The position numbers and the translations under genes are program-made. The notes under the pieces are model-generated. The model saw only the letters and a list, made by a program, of their open reading frames with translations, did not search any database and was not told the origin of the DNA. From contig CAXTNT010000013.1 in the NCBI GenBank assembly GCA_964245825.1, positions 5,507-69,506 on the forward strand: 64,000 bases of DNA, written 5' to 3'. Below are positions 16,880 to 26,899 of the stretch, one piece after another; position 1 is the stretch's first letter; each line of letters begins with the position of its first letter. The DNA is from CAJCIY01 sp964245825. GTDB taxonomy: Bacteria > Actinomycetota > Actinomycetes > Mycobacteriales > CAJCIY01.

Positions 16880-17458
16880 TCAGGGTGCCGGCGTCACCGC
16901 GACCAGGTCGACGACGAAGACCAGCGTCGAGCTTGCCGGGATCGGGCCGTTCGCGGCCGGGCCGTAGCCCAGGGCCGGCGGGATCACCAGTTCCCGTCGG
17001 CCGCCGACCTTCATCCCGACCAGGCCCTCGTCCCAGCCCGTGATGACCATCTGCTGGCCGAGCGTGAACGGGAACGTCTGGTTTCGGTCCCAGGAAGCGT
17101 CGAACTGCTTCCCGGTGGCGTACAGGTCGCCGACGTACTGGACCGTGAGCTGGTCCCCGTCGGCCGCGACCGCGCCGCTGCCGGTCGCCACGTCGTGGAC
17201 CAGCAGGGTCGTGGGCGGAGCCCCGGTGGGCTTCGCGACGGTCGGCTTGGACCCCAGCGCGCCGCTGACGGCGGGCACCGCCGACGCCCCGACCAGAGGT
17301 GGCCCGGTGACGGCCGGGCTGCTGGTGGTGGTGCTCACCGGCGGGGTGTTGGCGGCGACGGACGGGCTCGTCGAGCCGCACCCGGCGAGGGTGACGGCGG
17401 CCCCGAAGGAGAGGGAGAGCAGGACTGGGGTGGCTCGGATGCGGGTCACCACGTCCAC
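16880..17458 (-). CDS. FKBP-type peptidyl-prolyl isomerase lipoprotein
   Basis: A 192-residue protein with a lipoprotein signal: hydrophobic segment then lipobox LAGC with Cys27. A Ser/Thr/Pro-rich linker of about 60 residues leads to one FKBP domain: VQYVGDLYATGKQFDASW, FTLGQQMVITGWDEGLVGMKVGGRRELVIPP and FVVDLVAV. It catalyses prolyl isomerisation on the outer face of the membrane. It starts with GTG at 17458. The same-strand nei gene ends 13 bases upstream, so it may be the last gene but one of an rpiB-nei-fkp-PP2C run. Confidence 0.93.
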   Translation of the reverse strand: MDVVTRIRATPVLLSLSFGAAVTLAGCGSTSPSVAANTPPVSTTTSSPAVTGPPLVGASAVPAVSGALGSKPTVAKPTGAPPTTLLVHDVATGSGAVAADGDQLTVQYVGDLYATGKQFDASWDRNQTFPFTLGQQMVITGWDEGLVGMKVGGRRELVIPPALGYGPAANGPIPASSTLVFVVDLVAVTPAP

Positions 17459-17471
17459 GCTAGCCGAGCGC

Positions 17472-18266
17472 TCACGCCTGGCAGCGCGGACACCAGAAGA
17501 GGTTGCGCCCGGCCATCAACGCCCGGCGGACCTCCGTACCGCAGACCCGGCAGGGCAGGCCGGCGCGCCGGTAGACGTAGTGGGCGTCGGCGGCGCGGAC
17601 CCGTCCCCCGCGCGGGCGGTCGGCCGGTCTGGTGGTCACGATCCGCCCGCTCCGTACACCCGCGCGCAGCAGCGTCCGGAGGTCGTCCCAGAGCGCGGCT
17701 AGCGCGTCGGTCCCGACGTCGCGGCCCGGGCGGTACGGGTCGAGGCGGGCGCGGAAGAGAGCCTCGGCACGGAACACGTTGCCGATCCCGGCGAGCTTGG
17801 TCTGGTCCATCAGGACGGCGGCGATCGGTGCGCGGGTGCGGCTGGCCCCGGTCACGAAGGCGGCCGGGTCGGCCCCCGGACGCAGCGGGTCGGGCCCGAG
17901 CCGGGCGAGCAGCCGCTCCTGCCCCGGTGGGGCGAGCAGCTCGACTGCGGTGGCTCCGCGCAGCTCGGTCCAGCGACCATTGCCGGTGAGCCGCAGCCGC
18001 AGCGCACCGGTGGGCTCCGGCGACGGCAGGCTGCCCTCGCGGAACTTCCCGTAGAGCCCCAGATGGACGTGCAGCGCGTCGTCGAGGCCGGCGAACTCGT
18101 ACAGCAGGTGCTTGCCGTAGGCCTCGACGTGGGTCAGCACCCGGCCGTCGATCCGGGCCGCGCCTTCGGTGAAGCGCCCCTGCGGGCTGTCGGCGTGCAC
18201 GACGTGGCCGGCGTAGGTCTCCTCGTGCGCGGTGGCGATGCGGTGCAGGGTGTGGCCCTCGGGCAT
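17472..18266 (-). CDS. nei2: Endonuclease VIII-like DNA glycosylase (Nei2 type)
   Basis: A 264-residue Fpg/Nei glycosylase that excises oxidised bases and cleaves the abasic strand. The N-terminus MPEGHTLHRIA supplies Pro2 (Schiff base) and Glu3. The H2TH region contains LMDQTKLAGIGNVFRAEALF and the C-terminal zinc finger is C-x2-C...C-x2-C in LPCRVCGTEVRRALM and FWCPRCQ. MPEGHT instead of MPELPE indicates the Nei branch. The ATG follows the rpiB stop codon directly (TAGATG), and the same pair is adjacent in M. tuberculosis as I remember it. Confidence 0.94.
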   Translation of the reverse strand: MPEGHTLHRIATAHEETYAGHVVHADSPQGRFTEGAARIDGRVLTHVEAYGKHLLYEFAGLDDALHVHLGLYGKFREGSLPSPEPTGALRLRLTGNGRWTELRGATAVELLAPPGQERLLARLGPDPLRPGADPAAFVTGASRTRAPIAAVLMDQTKLAGIGNVFRAEALFRARLDPYRPGRDVGTDALAALWDDLRTLLRAGVRSGRIVTTRPADRPRGGRVRAADAHYVYRRAGLPCRVCGTEVRRALMAGRNLFWCPRCQA

Positions 18267-18716
18267 CTACCGGCTCTGCTCGTACGCGGTCAGCTGCGCG
18301 ATCCGGCGGGCGTGCCGCTCGATGCCGGAGAACGGGGTGGCCAGGAAGACCTCGAGCAGCCGGCCGGCCAGTTGCGGGTCGTACAGCCGGGCCGAGAGCG
18401 AGAGCACGTTGGCGTCGTTGTGCTCGCGGCCGAGCCGGGCCGCGTCCTCGTCCCAGGCCAGCGCGCAGCGCACCCCGTCGACCTTGTTGGCCGCGATGGC
18501 CTCGCCGTTGCCCGAGCCGCCGATGACCACGCCAAGGCTGCCGGGGTCGGCGGCGACCGCCTCCCCCGTCGCCAGGCAGAACGGCGGGTAGTCGTCCTCC
18601 GGGTCGTACGCCTGCGGCCCGTGGTCGATCGCGGTGCCGCCGCGGGCCTCGACCTGGGCGATGAGCAGGAGCCGCAGCTCGTGGCCGGCGTGGTCGGAGC
18701 CGAGGTGCACCCGCAT
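18267..18716 (-). CDS. rpiB: Ribose-5-phosphate isomerase B
   Basis: A 149-residue enzyme interconverting ribose-5-phosphate and ribulose-5-phosphate. The N-terminus MRVHLGSDHAGHELR is diagnostic, and GVVIGGSGNGEAIAANKVDGVRC, EHNDANVLSLSAR and the C-terminal HARRI follow. The catalytic loop reads GGSGNG where mycobacterial-type enzymes have a Cys or Ser at this site. An in-frame ATG three codons earlier (18725) is an alternative. The gene is the promoter-proximal member of rpiB-nei2 and is divergent from the DUF429 gene with a 19-base gap, so the two promoters must overlap coding sequence. Confidence 0.95.
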   Translation of the reverse strand: MRVHLGSDHAGHELRLLLIAQVEARGGTAIDHGPQAYDPEDDYPPFCLATGEAVAADPGSLGVVIGGSGNGEAIAANKVDGVRCALAWDEDAARLGREHNDANVLSLSARLYDPQLAGRLLEVFLATPFSGIERHARRIAQLTAYEQSR

Positions 18717-18735
18717 GTCCGTCATCCTGGCAGGC

Positions 18736-19419
18736 GTGCGCGTGCTCGGCCTGGACGGCTGCCCCGGCGGCTGGGCGGGTGCCCTGGTCGAGGGCCGGTC
18801 GGTCGAGCTGCGCCGTTTCGACGGCTTGGCCGCGGGTCTCACCGAGGCGCTGGCGGTCGACGTGGACCTCGTCGCCGTGGACATCCCGGTGGGTCTGCCG
18901 GCCACCGGCGCGGCGCGGGCGTGCGACGCGGCGGCCCGGGCGTACCTCGGACGGCAGGGGTCATCGGTGTTCCCGGCCCCGTCGCGCGCGCTACTCGGGC
19001 TCGGCACGCACGCGGCCACCACCGCGGCGTCGGTGCGGCTGACCGGCCGCGGCATCAGCATCCAGGCGTACGGGATCTACCCACGCATCGCGGCGGTGGA
19101 CGGCGTCGTCACCGCGGCGGTCCAGCGGCGGCTGCTCGAGGCGCACCCCGAGATCGCGTTCCGGCTCCTCGCCGGCGGGCGGCTGGGCTCGAAGCACACC
19201 GTGGCGGGCCGCGACGTGCGGGCCGACCTGCTGGCGACCGTCTTCGACCGGCCGCTGCCGGCGACCGGGCCCTGGCTGCGCGGCGCCAAACGTGACGACG
19301 TCCTGGATGCGCTGGTCTGCGCCTGGACGGCGCAGCGGTGGTTGGCCGGCACCGCGCTGCTGCTGCCCGACGACCCCGAGCGGGACGCCCACGGGCTGCT
19401 CATGGGCATCGCCGGCTGA
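18736..19419 (+). CDS. DUF429 family protein (predicted RNase H-fold nuclease)
   Basis: About 227 residues from GTG at 18736, chosen because the protein then begins with the family's typical LGLDGCPGGWAGA after only two residues. Further markers are VDLVAVDIPVGLP, CDAAARAYLGRQGSSVFPAPSRA and AKRDDVLDALVCAWTA. The Asp residues in GLDGC, VDIP and DDVLDAL would form the metal centre of an RNase H-like fold. The biological role of DUF429 is unknown. An ATG at 18715 would lengthen it by seven codons and overlap rpiB. Confidence 0.82.
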   Translation: MRVLGLDGCPGGWAGALVEGRSVELRRFDGLAAGLTEALAVDVDLVAVDIPVGLPATGAARACDAAARAYLGRQGSSVFPAPSRALLGLGTHAATTAASVRLTGRGISIQAYGIYPRIAAVDGVVTAAVQRRLLEAHPEIAFRLLAGGRLGSKHTVAGRDVRADLLATVFDRPLPATGPWLRGAKRDDVLDALVCAWTAQRWLAGTALLLPDDPERDAHGLLMGIAG

Positions 19420-19454
19420 ACGGCGGGGGTCGGCGCGGCTCGCCCTGTCCAGGG

Positions 19455-19506
19455 CGATCAGTCAGAGCGTGGCGCCGTCACAGCGGCGCCTGGTTCTGAC
19501 TGATCG
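19455..19506. terminator. Long two-part hairpin between convergent genes
   Basis: Outer arms CGATCAGTCAGA and TCTGACTGATCG match perfectly over 12 bp. After a 4x4 internal loop, inner arms GGCGCCG and CGGCGCC pair around the loop TCACAG. A separate palindrome, CGCCCTG-TC-CAGGGCG, abuts it at 19441-19456. The position between the ends of DUF429 (19419) and the thioredoxin-fold gene (19544) suggests a bidirectional terminator, though the length is unusual. Confidence 0.65.
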
Positions 19507-19543
19507 GGGGTGGGGGGGTGGGCGCGGGGTGGGGCGGGGGGGG

Positions 19544-20224
19544 TCAGTCGAAGATCGGGCCCTGCTCGCGACTGCGCTTGAGTTCGTAGAACCCGGGCGT
19601 CGCCGCCACCAGCCGGCAGCCGTCCCAGAGCAGGCCTGCCGCCTCGCCCTTGGGCGCCGGGGTCACCACGGGGCCGAAGAACGACACGCCCTCCACGCTG
19701 ATGACCGGGGTGCCGACGTCCTGCCCGACGCGGTCCATCCCGTCGTGGTGGCTCGCCCGCAACGCGTCGTCGTAGTCGGTCGAGTCCGCGGCCGCCGCCA
19801 GCTCGGCGGGCAGTCCCACCTCGGCCAAGGCGGCGGCGATCATCTCGGGGCCCCCCTCCTTGCCGAGGTGGATCCGCGTGCCCATGGCCGTGTAGAGCGG
19901 CAGCAGGACCTCCTCGCCGTGCTGCTGCGCCGCGGCGATGCAGACCCGCACGGGTCCCCAGGCCTTGATCATCATCTCGGCGTACTCCGGCGGCAGGTCA
20001 CGGCCCTCGTTCAGCACCGCGAGGCTCATGACGTGCCAGTGGACGTCGACCTCGCGGACCTGCTCGACCGCCAGCATCCAGCGCGAGGTCATCCACGCCC
20101 ACGGGCACAGCGGGTCGAACCAGAAGTCGGCGCGGCTGCGCTCGGCGCCGGCCGCGACCAGGGCGGGCTCGACGGCGAGCTCGAGCTCGGGTACGACGGG
20201 GGCGGTCAGCGTCTGTGCGGTCAC
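19544..20224 (-). CDS. DsbA-fold oxidoreductase, Rv2466c-like (mycothiol-dependent reductase family)
   Basis: A 226-residue protein. FWFDPLCPWAWMTSRWML, HVMSLAVLNEGRDLPPEY, WGPVRVCIAA, LYTAMGTRIH, HHDGMDRVGQDVGTPVI and FFGPVVTPAPKGEEA-like blocks closely match the mycobacterial DsbA-like protein Rv2466c. The active-site motif reads CPWA (Cys40-Ala43) where Rv2466c has CPWC, so the resolving Cys is absent and a mixed disulfide with a small thiol is more likely than an internal one. No signal peptide is present, so it is cytosolic. It is divergent from pepN, as in M. tuberculosis. Confidence 0.88.
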   Translation of the reverse strand: MTAQTLTAPVVPELELAVEPALVAAGAERSRADFWFDPLCPWAWMTSRWMLAVEQVREVDVHWHVMSLAVLNEGRDLPPEYAEMMIKAWGPVRVCIAAAQQHGEEVLLPLYTAMGTRIHLGKEGGPEMIAAALAEVGLPAELAAAADSTDYDDALRASHHDGMDRVGQDVGTPVISVEGVSFFGPVVTPAPKGEAAGLLWDGCRLVAATPGFYELKRSREQGPIFD

Positions 20225-20352
20225 GGGCTTCTCCTGACGGACGGTCTGGGTCGCGGCGGCTGCTCTTCCGCCGCCAACCGCGCCCGCCGCCTCCCTCTTC
20301 CCGACGTCCTGTACGCCGCATCGCCCCGGGCTCCGTCTGCGACACTCGATCG

Positions 20353-22896
<2,544 letters not shown>

Positions 22897-22898
22897 GC

Positions 22899-23330
22899 TC
22901 AGCGGCGGGTGACCGTCGAGGAGGTCGGGGTCGGTCTGCCCCGCTCGCGGGCGGTCGGGGCGGCGGCGTCGCCGAGCATCCGCAGCCCGGTCACGATGCC
23001 GCCGACGAGGTCGCCAGCACCGAAGCTGGTGGTCATCGACAGGGTGGCCAGGGCGCACGACTCGTCGGTGAGGCGGAGTCGGGCCGCGGCGTCGGTACGG
23101 ACGACGGTGTGCCGGCGGCCAGGGTCGACGACCAGCAGCACGACGCCGCGGTGGTGGGGGGGCAACTCGCCCAGCGCCGCGTCGGCGAACGCCGCTGTGT
23201 CGGCTCCGTCGGTGGTTCCCACGTACACCGACGCGGCCATTCCGGTCTGCCGCTCGAAACCGTCGACCGCGACGTCGATCCGCTGCCGGGCTACGAACGA
23301 GAACGCCTCACCAGCTGCCACTGGCACCAC
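22899..23330 (-). CDS. DUF5130 family protein
   Basis: About 143 residues from GTG at 23330, with GTG at 23327 equally possible. AASVYVGTTDGADTAAFADAALG, HHRGVVLLVVDPGRRHTVVRT and FGAGDLVGGIVTGLRMLG resemble the DUF5130/TPM-like small-domain proteins next to pepN in mycobacteria. The function is unknown. Related TPM domains occur in phosphatases and in membrane-linked proteins. It overlaps the 3' end of the upstream membrane-protein gene by about 20 bases, which suggests coupling. The last 20 residues are Pro/Thr/Arg-rich. Confidence 0.78.
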   Translation of the reverse strand: MVPVAAGEAFSFVARQRIDVAVDGFERQTGMAASVYVGTTDGADTAAFADAALGELPPHHRGVVLLVVDPGRRHTVVRTDAAARLRLTDESCALATLSMTTSFGAGDLVGGIVTGLRMLGDAAAPTARERGRPTPTSSTVTRR

Positions 23331-23823
23331 CCGTGCGGCCGGCGTCGTCGGGCCGGTGCGGGGAGTCGGACGCACCGCGGGGCGCGTCGCTGGCCGGGTT
23401 GCTGTGCCCGGCGTCGTGGGCACCGTCCATGACCGGCATGGTCTGCCCGTCCTCCCGCCCGCCGTCGCCGAGCGCGAGCGGACCGCCGGTCGCCTGCCGG
23501 GGCTGCAGCCCACTCCAGCTCGGGGCGGCCGTCCAGTCCCGGCCCGGTCGGTAGCGCTGCGCCTTGGGCGCCGAGCCGGGCCGCATCACGACGAGCGCCA
23601 CCAGCAGGAACACTCCGACCGGGGCCACACCGAAGATCAGGATGCCGTCGACGACGGTGAAGGTGCCGGCGTGGCCGGGCAGGTCGTCGGTGGGCGCGGC
23701 CGAGGCGAGGGCCGGCAGCCAACTCAGCATCAGCAGCGGCAGGCCGATGGCGAGGGCACGGAGCCGTCGACGCCCAGCCGGATGGCGGGTGAACTCGGGG
23801 CGGCCTGGGCGGGCGCTGGTCAC
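23308..23823 (-). CDS. Hypothetical membrane protein upstream of DUF5130
   Basis: About 171 residues from GTG at 23823. A hydrophobic segment near residues 22-42 (LRALAIGLPLLMLSWLPALA), ending in a possible signal cleavage site ASA-A, is followed by a second helix near 60-82 (ILIFGVAPVGVFLLVALVV). The cytoplasmic tail is rich in Gly, Asp, Pro and His. No family is recognised. It precedes and overlaps the DUF5130 gene, so the pair may act together at the membrane. Confidence 0.65.
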   Translation of the reverse strand: MTSARPGRPEFTRHPAGRRRLRALAIGLPLLMLSWLPALASAAPTDDLPGHAGTFTVVDGILIFGVAPVGVFLLVALVVMRPGSAPKAQRYRPGRDWTAAPSWSGLQPRQATGGPLALGDGGREDGQTMPVMDGAHDAGHSNPASDAPRGASDSPHRPDDAGRTGGASGSW

Positions 23824-24126
23824 GCGGCGACGATAGCCGAGGCGTGGCCGTTGGCGCCCGTCGGCGCGGACCCCGCGGGCGGGAGCGGGGACCGGCAGGC
23901 GAGTGCGAGGGGCGGGTCGAAAGGGGGACCACCTGGCGGATGCGAACGGGGGTGCGAAAGGCGGCGTGCCGACCCCCGGCCGGCACGCCGCCCTGCATCT
24001 GCCGAGTGTTCGGCACGGGGCGCCGCTGCGCAGCCGCCGAGGAGCGCAACCTTGACCGCGCGTCAGGACCAACGCGCCGCGCGTCAGGACCAACCCGGCG
24101 GGCCTGCGGACCGGCCGGGTAGGGCG
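23824..24126. other. 303-base region without a supported gene; contains a small direct repeat
   Basis: It lies between the amidase stop and the start of the membrane-protein gene, both on the reverse strand. Two identical 18-base copies of CCGCGCGTCAGGACCAAC occur at 24056-24073 and 24077-24094, with a period of 21. Open frames across the region have Arg-rich composition and no family resemblance. The promoter for the downstream pair probably lies here. Confidence 0.7.
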
Positions 24127-25545
24127 TCAGGCCCAGCAGGGTGGGCGGAAACCGGCCCATGGCCGCGCCGACTCGAGCTGCGCGGAGAGCCGGATCAGCG
24201 TCGCCTCGTCCGCGCTCCGCCCGACCAGCTGCACACCGACCGGCAGGCCGGCCGCCGTCCGGTGCAGCGGCAGGCTCACCGCCGGCTGCCCGGTCATGTT
24301 GTAGATCGCCGTGTACGGGGTGAACGCGCCCTGCGCGGCGAAGTCCGCCTGCGGGTCGGCGTCGTTCCGCAGGCCGCCGACGAGCGCAGGAAGCTGCGCG
24401 AGCGTCGGCGTCAGCACCGCGTCGTAGGCCCAGGTGGCGGCGAGGTGGGCCCGGGCGACGACCTGGAGCGCGCCGGCGGCCTGCAGGTATTCGAAGCCGG
24501 AGTACCCCCGGCCCCGCTCGCGCAGCCAGCGGGTGAGCGGACGGAGCTCGGACTCGCGCTCGGGCGGGACCGGGATGCTGGCCGCGCCGACCGACCACAG
24601 CACCACGAACGACGCGTACAACTCGCCCAGCGCCGGCGTGGGCACGTCGACCACCTCGTGGCCCAGGTCGGCGAGCAGCTGCGAGGCCTCCTCCCACGCG
24701 GCGACGCAGGCGGGGTCGACCGGGGCGCCCAGGATGTTGTCCACGTACCGGCCGATGCGCAGGCGACCGGGGTCTCGGCCGACCTGGCCGCCGAACGTCT
24801 CCCCGGCCGGCAACGGCGGGGCCCAGCTCGGGTCGCCCGGCTGGGGCACGGCGAGCGCGTCCAGCATCGCCGCGGCGTCGGCGACGGTGCGCGCGATCGG
24901 TCCGCAGCCGGACAGGCCGCTGGTGTCGTTGCCGAGCGGGCCGTTGCTGACGCGACCGCGGCCGGGCTTGATCCCGTACAGGCCGCAGACGCTCGAGGGG
25001 ATGCGGATGCTGCCGCCGCCGTCGCTGCCCTGGGCGAACGGCACCAGGCCGCCGGCCACCGCCGCACCTGCCCCGCCGGAGGAGCCACCGGCGCTGCGGG
25101 TGAGGTCCCAGGGGGTACGGGCGGGCGGCGCCACCTCGGGCTCGGTGTAGCAGGGCAGCCCGAACTCGGGCGTGTTGGTCTTGCCGAGACTGATCGTGCC
25201 GGCGGCCCGGAGCAGCGTCACGACGTGGTCGTCGACGTCCGGGACGCGGTCGGCGAACAGGGCGCTGCCCGACGTCGTACGCACGCCGGCGGTGAAGTTC
25301 AGGTCTTTGATCGCGGTCGGTACGCCCAGCAGCGGCGGCAGGTCACCACCGGCGGCCACCTGCGCCTCGGCGGCGCGGGCCTGGGTCAGCGCCGAGTCCG
25401 CGGTGACGGTGACGAACGCGCCGAGATCGTCGGACAGGCGCTCGATGCGGGCAAGATAGTGCTGGACCAGCTCGACCGGCGAGACCTCGCGGCTGCGAAC
25501 GGCCGCGGCCTGCTCGAGTGCGGTCAGGTCGTGCAGGGCGGCCAT
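24127..25545 (-). CDS. Amidase-signature family hydrolase
   Basis: A 472-residue amidase-signature enzyme. The Ser-cisSer-Lys triad is visible: Lys80 in PTAIKDLN, Ser155 in SAGGSSGGAGAAVA and nucleophile Ser179 in GSDGGGSIRIPSS. The family hydrolyses amide bonds of small molecules, and the substrate is not predictable. PWDLTRSAGGSSGG and NMTGQPAVSLPLH are typical of stand-alone amidases rather than GatA, and no gatB/gatC is nearby. ATG at 25545. The desaturase gene upstream on the same strand ends 202 bases away. Confidence 0.9.
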   Translation of the reverse strand: MAALHDLTALEQAAAVRSREVSPVELVQHYLARIERLSDDLGAFVTVTADSALTQARAAEAQVAAGGDLPPLLGVPTAIKDLNFTAGVRTTSGSALFADRVPDVDDHVVTLLRAAGTISLGKTNTPEFGLPCYTEPEVAPPARTPWDLTRSAGGSSGGAGAAVAGGLVPFAQGSDGGGSIRIPSSVCGLYGIKPGRGRVSNGPLGNDTSGLSGCGPIARTVADAAAMLDALAVPQPGDPSWAPPLPAGETFGGQVGRDPGRLRIGRYVDNILGAPVDPACVAAWEEASQLLADLGHEVVDVPTPALGELYASFVVLWSVGAASIPVPPERESELRPLTRWLRERGRGYSGFEYLQAAGALQVVARAHLAATWAYDAVLTPTLAQLPALVGGLRNDADPQADFAAQGAFTPYTAIYNMTGQPAVSLPLHRTAAGLPVGVQLVGRSADEATLIRLSAQLESARPWAGFRPPCWA

Positions 25546-25591
25546 GCCGCCGGACCGTACGCCCGCCGCGCCTCAGCCATCGACCTCGTGG

Positions 25592-25650
25592 CCGAGATGC
25601 GGCGTGTTCACCGCGACACGCCGCCCCGTACGAACATTTCCCACATCTCG
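25592..25650 (+). repeat. Copy 1 of a ~60-bp dispersed hairpin/mini-ORF element
   Basis: The left end CCGAGATGCGG and right end CCACATCTCG form imperfect inverted repeats. The first 32 bases match the reverse complement of the copy at 38559-38618 at all but one position, and the right end also matches. Read on this strand, both copies encode MRRVHRDTP-x-RT-x-I-x-HIS without indels, with several third-position differences. It lies just upstream of the amidase start, so it could affect that promoter. Confidence 0.75.
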
Positions 25651-25747
25651 ACAGCTCGCCGGAGGGGCAGGATCGACAAGCTGGACAGGGGAATTGGGGG
25701 CGGCATCCCGTACGTCGTGATGGAGTACGTAGGGGGCCGGGGCAACG

Positions 25748-26764
25748 TCAGGCGACGCGCTTGCGGTCCAGCCGCTCCTGCTTCGGCCAGCGGACATCGG
25801 TCGCCCAGCCTGCCTTCTCGAAGCCCCGGATCAAGCCCGCGGTGAGGTCGATCTGGCCCTTGTCCACCCCGTGCCGGGCGCTGGTCGGGTCGGCGTGGTG
25901 CAGGTTGTGCCAGCTCTCGCCGAACGACACGATGGCCAGCGGCCAGACGTTGGCGGCCTTGTCCCGCGTCGCGAACGGCCGGTCACCGAACACGTGGCAG
26001 ACCGAGTTGACCGACCAGGTCACATGGTGCAGCAGGAGGACCCGGACGGCACCGACCCAGAGCAGCGCGGAGAAGGCTCCGACCCAGGACATCGTCACCA
26101 GGCCGCCGATCAGCATCGGCGCTAGGAAGGTGACGACCGTGAACACCGGGAACAGCGCGTGCACGACGCGCAGGTCGCGGTCGGCCACGAGATCGGGCGC
26201 GTACCGCTCCTTCGAGGTCTGCTCCCGGTCGAAGAGCCAGCCCGTGTGCGCCCACCACAGGCCCCTGGTCAGGGCCCGGGGGCCGGTGCCGAAGCGCCAC
26301 GGCGAGTGCGGGTCGCCGTCGCGGTCGGAGAACGCGTGGTGCTTGCGGTGGTCGGCGACCCAGCGGATCACGGGGCCCTGCACGGCGAGCGAGCCGGCGC
26401 TGGCGAGGCCGATCTTGAGTGAGCGGTTCGCCTTGAAGCTGCCGTGCGTGAAGAAGCGGTGGTAACCACAGGTGATGCCCAGGCCGCTGACCGCGTAGAA
26501 GGCCAGCCCCAGACCGAGGTCAAGCCAGGTCGGTCCAAACCGGGTGGTACCGGCCAGCACGATGCCGGCGATGAGGGCGAAGAACGGCCCGATGACGAAG
26601 ACGTAGAGCAGGGCCTGCTCCCACCACGGCCGGATGTCCGGCCCCAGCGCCTCCGCGTCGGCGGGCACTCCGCTGCTCCGGCCCGGGACGTCGAGGAGCG
26701 TCGCGGCGGCTGGGTCGAGGGCCGGGTCGAGCTCGGGGGTCTGCTCGGGTGCGGTGATGGTCAC
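25748..26764 (-). CDS. Acyl-CoA delta-9 type fatty acid desaturase
   Basis: A 338-residue integral membrane desaturase with hydrophobic helices near 50-72, 80-100 and 203-247. The three iron-binding histidine boxes are H102RFFTH107, H139RKHH143 and H286NLHH290. GTG at 26764 is preceded by GAGGAG with six-base spacing. The enzyme introduces a cis double bond into saturated acyl chains, probably adjusting membrane fluidity. A PucR-like regulator is divergent from it, and their shared 135-base promoter region holds a 16-bp palindrome. Confidence 0.93.
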   Translation of the reverse strand: MTITAPEQTPELDPALDPAAATLLDVPGRSSGVPADAEALGPDIRPWWEQALLYVFVIGPFFALIAGIVLAGTTRFGPTWLDLGLGLAFYAVSGLGITCGYHRFFTHGSFKANRSLKIGLASAGSLAVQGPVIRWVADHRKHHAFSDRDGDPHSPWRFGTGPRALTRGLWWAHTGWLFDREQTSKERYAPDLVADRDLRVVHALFPVFTVVTFLAPMLIGGLVTMSWVGAFSALLWVGAVRVLLLHHVTWSVNSVCHVFGDRPFATRDKAANVWPLAIVSFGESWHNLHHADPTSARHGVDKGQIDLTAGLIRGFEKAGWATDVRWPKQERLDRKRVA

Positions 26765-26826
26765 GCGGATCTCCTCGCCGGGCGGGCGTACGTGGTCATG
26801 CTCTGATGTTCGTCGGCCGGAACCGG

Positions 26827-26842
26827 GCGGATCTAGACCCGC
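26827..26842. promoter_or_regulatory. 16-bp near-perfect palindrome, candidate operator
   Basis: GCGGATCTAGACCCGC is palindromic except for one base pair. It lies between the divergent desaturase and PucR-like genes, just upstream of where the -35 of a TACGCT -10 (26869-26874) would fall. A role in controlling the desaturase is inferred. Confidence 0.4.
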
Positions 26843-26899
26843 AGGCAACGCATCCACCGCAGAATTTGTACGCTGGTGACAACTTCGCGGAGGTGTGGG

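Noticed and set aside
23844..24122. 92-codon open frame between the amidase and the DUF5130 pair
   Set aside because: Arg/Gly-rich, no ribosome site or family resemblance, and it contains the 21-bp direct repeat.
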